Shown here: positions 38,653 to 46,602 of the stretch, piece by piece
Layout of the letters: each line of letters begins with the position of its first letter
Numbering within the stretch: the first letter of the stretch is position 1
Source: CAWJKP01 sp963843465
GTDB taxonomy: Bacteria > Planctomycetota > Planctomycetia > Pirellulales > Thermoguttaceae
Length of the DNA: 64,000 bases
NCBI GenBank assembly: GCA_963843465.1
Contig: CAWJKP010000001.1
Span: 434,001-498,000 of the forward strand
Direction of reading: 5' to 3'
Position numbers and translations under genes: made by a program
The notes under the pieces: generated by a model
Told to the model about the DNA's origin: nothing
Seen by the model: only the letters and a program-made list of their open reading frames with translations
Database searches by the model: none

Positions 38653-39496
38653 GGTGAGCGAGCGGAGGTCGAAAAGACGCCGAGGCGTGCCGAGCGGAGC
38701 GAGGCCGGCCGGAGGGAGAGTCTGACGCCCTCCAGACCCACTCGATGATCCGCTTCTTCTATACCGGCCCGCCGATCAGACGGGCCACCGAGAAGTCCGG
38801 CTCGTCGTACCGGCCGACGTTGCCAAATGCTAAACAAAAGGTAATGGGAGTGGCTTCTCTGAATGAAAGAGAGAGCCACCCCGCCCGCCGCCGGCCTCGA
38901 CAAGCGAAGCCAACGACGGGCAAGGTGGACGCGACCTGTTGACCGGTGGGCCGACGTGCGGGAGTCCACCATTGTCACCATGGCCTATGCAGATCAGCCA
39001 GCCCATGCCCGACACGTCTCTGCGTGGTTGATGCTTGCAGTAATGTGAGTGATTGCAACCGGGTAGGTTTGCCGGAGGTCAGCACCCCCAGCAAGAACCA
39101 GAAAGGACAAGAACCTCAAGAACGGCCCTGACGGGCCGGCGGTGAGGCGATGTCCGAAGGACGATCAGAACAGCCTGGTGGCCCCGCAAAGAGCGCCGCG
39201 GGCCGTTGGCGGAGCCGTACGAAGGCCAGAGGCAGTCGGGCGTGATGCGCGAGGCGTCTCTGCCCGGCTGCTCTGGAAGATGGGCAACATGAGCAGGCAA
39301 GAAAAGTACCTGCTCGGAAAGGCCGTGGGCCGCGTCGTAACGACGCAGCCGCAACACGGGCTAGATCAGGCTCTTGAGCTGGCAGATGCTACTCACCGCG
39401 TTCTGGATCGCGCCGATCTGGCGTGGCCGCTGTTGGTTTCGTAACGGATAGTGGTCATGCGATGGGCTCTCTTATATTGGGGAGAGAACACCCGTG
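38653..39496. other. Intergenic region without a confident gene (844 bp)
   Basis: Several short open frames occur on both strands but none has a good start with protein-like content. A + frame near 39280 (MSRQEKYLLGKAVGRVV) is the most protein-like but lacks support. Confidence 0.35.
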
Positions 39497-39652
39497 TCAG
39501 CGACGGCGGGTGGATTTGTCGATGTAAGCCGATGCGGCGATGGCGACAGCCACCGCGATCAGCGGCGTCCAGCCGAGGATCGGGATGCACAACAGGCCGG
39601 TTGCAACCATAGCTGCGGCAAGTCCACCTTGCCGGTCAAGAAACTTTCGCAC
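39497..39652 (-). CDS. Small membrane protein (51 aa)
   Basis: Starting at GTG 39652, with AAAGGA about 11 bases upstream, the frame reads VRKFLDRQGGLAAAMVATGL, LCIPILGWTPLIAVAVAIAA and SAYIDKSTRRR. It has two short hydrophobic helices around a Gly-Trp-Thr-Pro turn and a basic end, as in small inner-membrane proteins. It could also be the end of a decayed longer gene, since the frame stays open upstream to 39742. Confidence 0.4.
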   Translation of the reverse strand: MRKFLDRQGGLAAAMVATGLLCIPILGWTPLIAVAVAIAASAYIDKSTRRR

Positions 39653-39678
39653 TTGATAACAGGTCCTTTCTCGGGGAC

Positions 39679-39772
39679 GTAACCGTTCACAGGGTGGTCG
39701 GGGACTGGTCCATTTCTCGGCCAACCGGCGGGATTCGCGCACGATGTGATCTGAAAAGATGGACCTGTCCCC
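39679..39772. repeat. REPIN-like inverted repeat with GTAACCGTTCACAG motif (copy 2)
   Basis: GTAACCGTTCACAG (39679-39692) is followed by GGGGACTGGTCCATTTCT (39700-39717). Its imperfect inverse AAAAGATGGACCTGTCCCC lies at 39754-39772, so a GGGGAC-x-GGTCCAT stem with a ~36-nt loop could form. This looks like a short non-coding palindromic element of the REP/MITE type. Confidence 0.55.
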
Positions 39773-39924
39773 TTCTCCTGCCGCCCGCGGACGGTTGAGA
39801 ACTCGGGTGTACCCGCGTTGCTTTGCGGGTTAAAATGCGGGTCATTCATGGGTCAGAGGAGCGATTCCCGCCGGCCCCGGAAGGAATGTCCCTAGTTTCA
39901 CAGGCCGCAGGACGAAGGACGACC

Positions 39925-41481
39925 ATGCAGGCAATGGGCTTTCGCACGTCGGGACTCGCGGGCGTTTTGATGATATTGGCTTGCGGAGCCGTTTTGACCT
40001 TTGGACAGGTGCCGCCCCCGCCGCCCGTTGCGAGCGTTTCCGGAGACGATGCCGAGGCGCCCGGCGTGGACGTTCTGACGCGCGGGCCCATCCACGAAGC
40101 CTTTGCCCAGCCGATCAACGCAGGCGGCATGAAGTTGCTGGTGGTTCCCAACAAGCCGCCGGAGCCGATTGACGAAATTCCTTCCAGCGTCAAGCCGGTC
40201 GATCCCAGCGCGATCTGGATCGGCGGGTATTGGAGCTGGGCGGACGACTGCAAGGACTTCATTTGGGTGAGCGGGGGTTGGCGCGTGCCGCCGCCAAACA
40301 TGCAGTGGATCCCCGGCTACTGGGCCCAGGTCGGCGGGGGCTATCAGTGGGCGTCGGGATTCTGGTCGCCCGCCGCCCAGCCGCAAGCGACCTATTACCC
40401 GGCGCCGCCTGCCACACAGGAACGAGGCCCCACGAGCGACCCGCCGACGGCCCATTGCTGCTGGGTCTCGGGATGCTGGCGGTGGCGCGGCGGGCGGTTC
40501 GCCTGGCAGGGCGGCTACTGGGCTCCCGCCCAGGACGATTGCCTCTGGGTTTCGGCCTCCTATTACTGGTGCCCGCGGGGATGGGTCTTCTGCGACGGTT
40601 ATTGGGACTATCCGCTGGCGGCGCGCGGGCTGATGTTCGCTCCCTGCCGGTTCCGCCACGGCCTCCAGTTGCAGGCCGGCTTCGTCTTCTGCCCGACCGT
40701 GTGCATCGACTGCGGGCTGTTGACGTTGAATCTGTTCGTGCGGCCCGGTTACTGCCACTACTATTTTGGTGACTATTATGGTGTGGAGTACGACTGGCTG
40801 GGGATTTACCCCTGGTTCGACATGGGACAGTATCCCGACTTCGCCTATGACCCGCTCTTCACGTATTACCGCTCCTACCACCGCGATCGCGATCCGCAGT
40901 GGCAGGCGAACCTCAAGGGCTGGCACCATTACTATCGGTCGCATCCCGACGAGCGGCCCCCACACGATATGGCGGCCCAATTTCGGCTCGTGGCCGAAGG
41001 GGGCACGCGGCCGGACAAAGATTTCCTGACGATCGGCCTGACGGTGGACGCGCTGCGCAACAACCCGCAGGGCTCGATCAAAGTCGTAGACCTCTCGGCG
41101 GCTGAGCAAGCACGATTCCACGAAACGGCCCGCTCGACCCGCCAACTCGAAACTGAGCGATCCCGCTTGGAGAGCCAGGCTGCGGGCGGGCATGGCAAGG
41201 GTCCCCACAGCCTTGCCTTGCCCAGGGTGTCGCAAGGCATGGCGGCCGCGCGTGCGGGCGATCCCGGCGGCGGCGCCGTCGTGAAGAACTCTACGCACGG
41301 AAGGTCCTTTGCGGATGTCATGAAGCCTCCGAAGATTGATAGCTCCCTGAGGCACCTCGAAAGAATGCTCCTGCCGCCGCCGCACTATGGCGGCGGTAGC
41401 GGCAGTGGCAGCGGCCGGGATAGCAGCGGCGGCGGCAGCGAGAGAGGGTCGGACCGCACCGAGCACGATCACCAGAAGTGA
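39925..41481 (+). CDS. Exported YXWGXW-repeat protein
   Basis: A 518-residue protein with an N-terminal signal segment (LAGVLMILACGAVLTFGQ). From about residue 95 it has repeated aromatic units: WIGGYWSWADDCKDFIWVSG, WRVPPPNMQWIPGYWAQ, YQWASGFWSPA, CWVSGCWRWRGGRFAWQGGY and WVSASYYWCPRGWVFCDGYW, the YXWGXW-like pattern of secreted planctomycete and proteobacterial proteins. A Tyr/Asp-rich middle and a Gly/Ser-rich end follow. Function unknown; cell-envelope location is likely. ATG 39925 is preceded by GAAGGACGACC. Confidence 0.8.
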   Translation: MQAMGFRTSGLAGVLMILACGAVLTFGQVPPPPPVASVSGDDAEAPGVDVLTRGPIHEAFAQPINAGGMKLLVVPNKPPEPIDEIPSSVKPVDPSAIWIGGYWSWADDCKDFIWVSGGWRVPPPNMQWIPGYWAQVGGGYQWASGFWSPAAQPQATYYPAPPATQERGPTSDPPTAHCCWVSGCWRWRGGRFAWQGGYWAPAQDDCLWVSASYYWCPRGWVFCDGYWDYPLAARGLMFAPCRFRHGLQLQAGFVFCPTVCIDCGLLTLNLFVRPGYCHYYFGDYYGVEYDWLGIYPWFDMGQYPDFAYDPLFTYYRSYHRDRDPQWQANLKGWHHYYRSHPDERPPHDMAAQFRLVAEGGTRPDKDFLTIGLTVDALRNNPQGSIKVVDLSAAEQARFHETARSTRQLETERSRLESQAAGGHGKGPHSLALPRVSQGMAAARAGDPGGGAVVKNSTHGRSFADVMKPPKIDSSLRHLERMLLPPPHYGGGSGSGSGRDSSGGGSERGSDRTEHDHQK

Positions 41482-41860
41482 GCCTCCTAGAAGAAGCCGA
41501 CGACGACGACGCCCTGGCCGTTCATGTCGCTGCCGCTCTTGTAGCGGCCTTTGAGCTGCTGGACCTTGCGGCCCCGCTTGGGGTTTCCTCGAACCGTTAC
41601 GTTGATGATCGCCGCGGGGAGGTCCTATGGCGCAGCAACCGGCCCAATCGGCCCACGGCGAGATGAGATGCCCGCACATGCCGTCAGAAATGGGGCCAAA
41701 TGGGCCGGCGGTGTGGGCCGGTTTTGTCGCAGATGGGCCGAAATCGGCCCAGGAACCGGCCCACAAGGAAAGGCTGAAAACACGGGCGACTTCAGCGAAA
41801 ACAAACCCAGTGGGCCGATTGGGCCGATTCTGAGGAGGAGAGACGGAGAGTGGCCGCCGG
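41482..41860. other. Spacer rich in TGGGCC / GGCCCA repeats
   Basis: No gene is supported. The stretch has many copies of TGGGCC and GGCCCA and ends with TGGGCCGATTGGGCCGATTC at 41812-41831. Its inverse recurs at 42703-42725 on the far side of the neighbouring gene. Confidence 0.5.
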
Positions 41861-42382
41861 TTATTGCGCGGCCTGCGGCGAGCCGTCTAACTGGTCAGCC
41901 GCGAGCAGTTCTTCCAGCCGTTTCAGCGGCAGATCGCGCGTCGTGACATAAACGTCCGAGTGCTTGGGGCTGGCTGTCCAACAGACCTCGAACTCCGGCC
42001 GGTACGAGGAAGGGCTGCACCGGATAATCACCTGTGAACATTCAATTCGCTGAGATTCATGGGCAGCGAGATCCACGCCGGTCGGCACGATGGCATAGCC
42101 GGCGTCCTCAAAGTCGCTCAGCCACTTGCTCGCGGCCTCCTCGGAGCCGCGGGAAGCGGCGGCCTCGGCACAGGCGTCGATCAGTTTGGAATCATAGAAC
42201 TCGGCCGTGCTGCCCCAGAAGTACAATTCGCAGAGGTCGTTGTCCTGCTGTCCGGCCTGCCGGGCCACGGCAACGCGGCTGTGGATCTGCTCGGCCAGCG
42301 CGGGCGTCAGCTCGACCAGCGCGCAGTCGCAGTCGCCGTTGTAATCGGGATTGGTGCTGTGTGTGTCGAAGATTAGGTGCAT
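41861..42382 (-). CDS. Hypothetical protein, 173 aa
   Basis: Start chosen at ATG 42382 with GGAG upstream (MHLIFDTHSTNPDYNGDCDC). The protein is acidic and soluble, with ALVELTPALAEQIHSRVAVA, ELYFWGSTAEFYDSKLIDAC and a C-terminal ECSQVIIRCSPSSYRPEFEV. I recognise no domain, but its composition and good start support a real gene. Residues upstream of this start are translated repeat DNA (Asp-Ala-Ser units) and should be ignored. It lies between two repeat-rich spacers and could belong to accessory DNA. Confidence 0.6.
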   Translation of the reverse strand: MHLIFDTHSTNPDYNGDCDCALVELTPALAEQIHSRVAVARQAGQQDNDLCELYFWGSTAEFYDSKLIDACAEAAASRGSEEAASKWLSDFEDAGYAIVPTGVDLAAHESQRIECSQVIIRCSPSSYRPEFEVCWTASPKHSDVYVTTRDLPLKRLEELLAADQLDGSPQAAQ

Positions 42383-42903
42383 GGAGGACTCCAAGAGAAT
42401 GATGGCGCGAACGAGGATGGGCCTCGGGATCGTCGAATGCCCTGCCGTTATTGTAGGTGCCGCCGTGACAGGCGTCGAGACGTCGAACCTAGAGGCGATG
42501 TCGGTCCTGCCCGAGACCTTGGGGAGACTGGTTGCGTATCGCTTGGAATACACCTGCATTTGCGCGTCCGACGCGTCCGATGCGTCCGATGCGTCCACCC
42601 CTCGTTCCTTTCCTGCCGGACACGTCGGACGCGCAAATGCGCAACTGTTCTTCCGAAAATGGAAGAGCGAGTATTCGCCGACCAAGCTCTCTCTCGTGTA
42701 CAGAATCGGCCCAATCGGCCCATTCGGACCGTTACGGCACGTTTTCGCGGGGATTCCGGGCCCGATTCGTGGGCCGATTTTCGCCCACAGTGGCCCAAAA
42801 CTGGACCAGGAAATCGGCCCATCGCGCCGCGGATCGACACGTATGGGCCGATTTGTCCGATTTTGGGAGGGAGAGAGAGGCCGGCGGGCGATGACTGTGC
42901 GAC
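42383..42903. other. Repeat-rich spacer (521 bp)
   Basis: Contains the large inverted repeat listed next, a short direct repeat of GATGCGTCC, and a second TGGGCC/GGCCCA-rich region (42700-42870). No gene is supported. Confidence 0.5.
42557..42639. repeat. 17-bp perfect inverted repeat around GATGCGTCC tandem units
   Basis: CATTTGCGCGTCCGACG (42557-42573) and its exact inverse CGTCGGACGCGCAAATG (42623-42639) enclose 49 bases that include three to four CGTCCGATG-type units. Transcribed, it would make a strong hairpin. It may be a mobile-element remnant, a terminator-like structure or a protein-binding site. Confidence 0.75.
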
Positions 42904-43536
42904 TCAGGCCGGCACTGCGGCGGCACTGGGCTCGTCACCTACGAACCGCCGCCAATTCTCGGCCAACTCCTTGCGAAGCTGTGAGATCCTGCCGGCGGAG
43001 ATCTTGAACTTCTTCGAGGCGGCGGTGGTCGTCTCGCCGCTGGCGAGGAACGCAGCAACACGGCGATCACGCCGCTTCAGCGAGCCGAGCCAGTCGCTGA
43101 AGTCAATCCGAGTGCGAGCGATGTCGGCAGGGCCGGCGTGGCGGTCCTCGACGACAACTTCCTGCCAAGCGTTCTCTTCCTCGTCGAACTTGTCGAGCCG
43201 CTCGACCTTAACACCCTTCCGCTTCTGGCAGTAGGGCGAGAGCACGTCCTTGATGTTCAGCTTGCCGCCGACCTTGCGGTGATCGCGGACCTGCCGGATG
43301 CCGTACGAAGCCAACACGGTCGGAAACGCGATGCTCTGCTTGCCGCGGTCCCACAACGCCTTGAAGGCCACGCAGGCGTTGGCGACAACTTCCTGCACCA
43401 AGTCCCGGCGGGCCTCGGGGTCGCGGTGCCAGAACGCGGTCCGGGCGTAGCTGAGGATCGTGGGCAGCATGCGAAGGAAGACGACGTGCCAGGCAGGGGC
43501 AGACTTCTGGGTGCGACGCTTGTTGCGGGCAACCAT
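42904..43536 (-). CDS. Sigma-70-like (ECF-type) factor homologue
   Basis: A 210-residue protein starting at ATG 43536 with AGGAGGTC upstream. Residues about 20-70 resemble sigma region 2 (LPTILSYARTAFWHRDPEAR, DLVQEVVANACVAFKAL), and residues about 160-205 resemble region 4 (WLGSLKRRDRRVAAFLASGE, TTTAASKKFKISAGRISQLR). The middle holds a Lys-rich linker. Such short sigma-like proteins are frequent in Planctomycetota, often in accessory regions; no anti-sigma gene is adjacent. A phage- or plasmid-type transcription regulator is the main alternative. Confidence 0.7.
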   Translation of the reverse strand: MVARNKRRTQKSAPAWHVVFLRMLPTILSYARTAFWHRDPEARRDLVQEVVANACVAFKALWDRGKQSIAFPTVLASYGIRQVRDHRKVGGKLNIKDVLSPYCQKRKGVKVERLDKFDEEENAWQEVVVEDRHAGPADIARTRIDFSDWLGSLKRRDRRVAAFLASGETTTAASKKFKISAGRISQLRKELAENWRRFVGDEPSAAAVPA

Positions 43537-43805
43537 AAACGACCTCCTGATAGGTAAGCTGCCCCTGTGCGGGGCAGCCATGTGATGGGGAACATGGCCG
43601 CTCCGCAACAGCGCGGAGGGCTCCAGGAACTCGCCGGCAAGAAACGAGAAGAGCCCCGAACCGGCCAAGACGGTCGATTCGGGACTCAAGAGCTGCTGAA
43701 GGTCACCCTTCAGTTGCTAACACCGGTGCGTCCAATAGATTATGACATAAAGCAGTCCTTTCTTTAGGTGTTGGGGGGCTCGTAGTAACGGGAAATTACG
43801 GCCGC

Positions 43806-43811
43806 TATAAT
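43806..43811 (+). promoter_or_regulatory. Putative -10 box for the ACT-domain gene
   Basis: TATAAT at 43806-43811, about 135 bp before the ACT gene start, is a perfect -10 consensus in AT-rich surroundings. No good -35 hexamer is seen at the right distance. Confidence 0.35.
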
Positions 43812-43946
43812 GCGTTTGTCTCCTGCCGGCCGCAGTCTGCGGGAACCGCTACGCGGATCGCCTCGCGTCCCAAGCGGTTCGCGTCATTGCCAGCTGGCTT
43901 GTGCGAACAGCGGTCCAATTCCACGTCAAACCGAAGGAGGTGTACG

Positions 43947-44372
43947 ATGGCCGTTACCGTCAAGAAGGTTACACTCTGGCGAACCGAGGTCGAGAACAAG
44001 CCCGGGGCCCTGAGCAGGGTCCTTGCCCCGCTGGCCGAGGCCGGCGCCGACTTGCAGGTCGTGATGGGCTACCACTACCATGGCGTGCCGGACTCGGCCG
44101 TGGTCGAGGTCAGCCCGGTCTCGGGCAGGAAGGCGACCACTGCCGCAGGCAAGGTCGGCCTGAAGGCCGTCGCCATCCCGACTTTGCTCGTCCAGGGCGA
44201 CAACAAGGCGGGACTGGGCCACGCCATCGCTCAGAACATTGCTGCCGCGGAGATCAACGTCACCTTCCTTGTGGCCCAGGTCATCGGCACGCAGTTCTCC
44301 GCCATCATGGGCTTCGAGGACGAGGCGGCGGCCAAGGAAGCGGCCACGCTAGTCAAGAAGATCGCAAAGTAG
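43947..44372 (+). CDS. ACT-domain protein
   Basis: A 141-residue protein with an ideal AAGGAGGT Shine-Dalgarno before ATG 43947. Residues 5-75 form an ACT domain (VTLWRTEVENKPGALSRVLA, PLAEAGADLQVVMGYHYHG), and residues 78-135 a second, more diverged one (LVQGDNKAGLGHAIAQNIAA, INVTFLVAQVIGTQFSAIM). ACT domains bind small ligands such as amino acids and regulate metabolic enzymes; as a stand-alone double ACT protein its ligand and partner are unknown. Confidence 0.88.
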   Translation: MAVTVKKVTLWRTEVENKPGALSRVLAPLAEAGADLQVVMGYHYHGVPDSAVVEVSPVSGRKATTAAGKVGLKAVAIPTLLVQGDNKAGLGHAIAQNIAAAEINVTFLVAQVIGTQFSAIMGFEDEAAAKEAATLVKKIAK

Positions 44373-44704
44373 CACGTGCCGGTCTGGTGGCGAGGGTTGG
44401 CGGCAGAACAGGCACGAAAAGCTGCCAAGTGGACACTTTTGTCAAAACGGCCCTGGCTTCGCGCAGGCTGCAAAGTGTCTATTGGAAGCATGGGCAGGCT
44501 ATCCTGGCGTTGGCAGGTCCTCCAGCGCGCGCCTGGGGCTTCTGGGGCCATTTCTACCGCATCCGCCGGATGCAGGCGGGAATTGGGCCGGCGGAGCCGG
44601 AAAGCAGAGGCTTCGGCAGGCCGGCTACTGCTTTCCCGGTTACCCGGTCGCTGGACGGCCGCCCATCGTCATCCACCTCTGCCGGGCGGCGCCCGGCAAG
44701 TGAC
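44373..44704. other. Convergent intergenic region (332 bp)
   Basis: Lies between the ends of the ACT gene and the radical SAM gene. I see no gene or clear terminator. Confidence 0.35.
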
Positions 44705-46231
44705 CTACGCGCCCCGCAGGAGCGATCCCGCTTGCGGACGGCTCGCGGGAGTCGTCTTGGGCACAGATCGCGTCCCCGGGGCGCGTATTCCTTGTCGCGT
44801 CGAGAACGCGAAAATCTGTGGTGAAGGCGCTCGAAGCCATGAAGATCGCTCGGCCAGCCACTGGACCGGCCCGAGCAGACGAGCCCGGAGGGATGGGTGG
44901 CTCTCCACCGCAGGATTCCTGCCCACGATCCCTTCGCGGCGGTTGTCGTAGCGGTAGGTCATGTTCAGCCGCCAGATCAGATAGGCCGGAAGGAGGCCAA
45001 CCGTGAGCGCGGCGCGGACCGTCCGCAGGATGATCCGGTCCAAGCGGTAGAACTCCCGGTAGAGCCAGTCGGCCCCGTCCTGCAACTGCCGACGTGTCAT
45101 CCGCGCGGGCTGTATCACCGCGTGGCGGAAGTCGTAGTGACGCCAGTCGCGGTCGATGATCCGGCCGGCCCGCTCGAACTCGTCGTACAACACGGTGCCC
45201 GGCTGAGGCGTCAGGATCGCCAGTTGCAGTGCGTCGATGCGGGTCTGCTGGAGGAACCGCAGCGTCCGCTGGAACACGGTCACATCGTCGCCGTCGAGGC
45301 CGACGATGATGCCCGCCTGCACGCCAATGCCCCTCGCGCGGATTGCGGCGATCCGCCGAAAGTAGCCGCTTTCGTGGTTAAAGCCTTTGTCCACCGCGTC
45401 GAGGTTGCTCTGGCTGATCGTCTCCACGCCGACGAACAGGCCGCGGCATCCGGCGGCGCGGGCCAAGGCCAGCAGTTCGGGATCGTCGGCAATTTTCAGC
45501 GAGCACTGACTGATCCAGCATTTCTTCATCGGGACCATGGCACGGAAAAGGCGCTTAGCGTACTCGGGGTCGGCGATGATGTTGTCGTCGACGAACATGA
45601 AATTCCGCGGGACGGTTTTCAGTTCTTCGAGCACGTGCGCAAGCGGCCGGCTGCGGTGTGTGCGGTGGGCAAAAGCCGTCACCGAACAGAACTTGCATCC
45701 GTGGCGGCAGCCCCGCCCCGTCTGCACAGCGTGGGTGGTCGCGTAGTGGCGGCTGGAGGCGGCCGTCAGGTCGCGGCGGGGGACGGGCGTGGCTGCAAGG
45801 TCCGGCGGCTCCGCGGCGCGGTAGAGTCGGGCCGGCCGGCCGCGCTGGATGTCTTCGAGGACCCGCGGCCAAAGCCCTTCGGCTTCGCCGATCACAACGG
45901 CGTCAAAATGTTCTGCCGCTTCTTCCGGGCGAAAAGTGGGATGAAAGCCGCCGGCCACAACGATCTTACCGCGACGGCGGAACTCGGCGGCGATTTGATA
46001 CGCCCGCGGTGCCAGTGCCGTCATAAACGACACCCCAACTACGTCGCACGGCGCGTCGAAATCCAAGGGTTGAACGTTTTCGTCGCAAAGCGTCACTTCG
46101 TGCTCCGGGGGTGTGAGCGCGGCCACGGTTGTCAGCGAGAGCACGCTGAACCTCAGCATTTTTCGCTTCGGCACGCTCTTGCCCATCACCCGCAAGTGAT
46201 CCGCCGCCGGTAGCACCAAAAGAACTCTCAT
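44705..46231 (-). CDS. B12-binding-domain-type radical SAM protein
   Basis: A 508-residue protein starting at ATG 46231 (MRVLLVLPAADH) after AAGGAAC. Residues 1-140 match the cobalamin-binding-like N-terminal domain of this class (VVGVSFMTALAPRAYQIAAE, VVAGGFHPTFRPEE), though the B12-ligating DxHxxG is not seen. The radical SAM cluster motif is in RGCRHGCKFCSV (C-x3-C-x2-C). FMFVDDNIIADPEYAKRLF and FVGVETISQSNLDAVDKGFN follow, as in HpnJ/HpnP-like and lipid-modifying enzymes. The last ~25 residues (ending SLLRGA) overlap a flanking direct repeat and may not be native. Substrate unknown. Confidence 0.85.
   Translation of the reverse strand: MRVLLVLPAADHLRVMGKSVPKRKMLRFSVLSLTTVAALTPPEHEVTLCDENVQPLDFDAPCDVVGVSFMTALAPRAYQIAAEFRRRGKIVVAGGFHPTFRPEEAAEHFDAVVIGEAEGLWPRVLEDIQRGRPARLYRAAEPPDLAATPVPRRDLTAASSRHYATTHAVQTGRGCRHGCKFCSVTAFAHRTHRSRPLAHVLEELKTVPRNFMFVDDNIIADPEYAKRLFRAMVPMKKCWISQCSLKIADDPELLALARAAGCRGLFVGVETISQSNLDAVDKGFNHESGYFRRIAAIRARGIGVQAGIIVGLDGDDVTVFQRTLRFLQQTRIDALQLAILTPQPGTVLYDEFERAGRIIDRDWRHYDFRHAVIQPARMTRRQLQDGADWLYREFYRLDRIILRTVRAALTVGLLPAYLIWRLNMTYRYDNRREGIVGRNPAVESHPSLRARLLGPVQWLAERSSWLRAPSPQIFAFSTRQGIRAPGTRSVPKTTPASRPQAGSLLRGA
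44748..44784. repeat. 37-bp direct repeat, copy 1 (31/37 identical)
   Basis: GGAGTCGTCTTGG, six variable bases, then ATCGCGTCCCCGGGGCGC. The same arrangement recurs at 46403-46439, so the two copies flank the radical SAM gene. Confidence 0.8.
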
Positions 46232-46602
46232 CGCAACGTTCCTTTCCGAATGGCAAGGCCGCCTGTGGCGCAGCTCCCTTGACCCGCTTTCCGAGCAGAC
46301 TGTCAATCTGCTCTACGACACGAGGAATTCAAGCCCCGGTACTACGGGCGTAATTGAAAAGGGAATGCAACGTGCAAAGTGGGGGCGGCGCTCGTTTCCC
46401 CAGGAGTCGTCTTGGCTCTTAATCGCGTCCCCGGGGCGCATACGCGCCTGCTCGCCATCGTCAGGCTGGTGGCAGTGACCTCGGTCGAGGCCGATCCACG
46501 GCTTGGCTGGGCGGAGGCAGATTTTCCACACGTGTGGGAAATCTGGACGGGCGGGTCGCCTCCGCCTCGGCTTTACGGGCAGCAAATCGGTCTCGGCGGT
46601 CT
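46232..46602. other. Region between radical SAM start and CRISPR array end
   Basis: Apart from direct-repeat copy 2 I see no gene. The stretch next to the array should hold the array's transcription end, but no hairpin plus T-run is evident on the minus strand. Confidence 0.35.
46403..46439. repeat. 37-bp direct repeat, copy 2
   Basis: Same two blocks as copy 1 with a different 6-bp middle (CTCTTA here, GCACAG there). It lies 164 bp before the leader-distal end of the CRISPR array. Confidence 0.8.
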
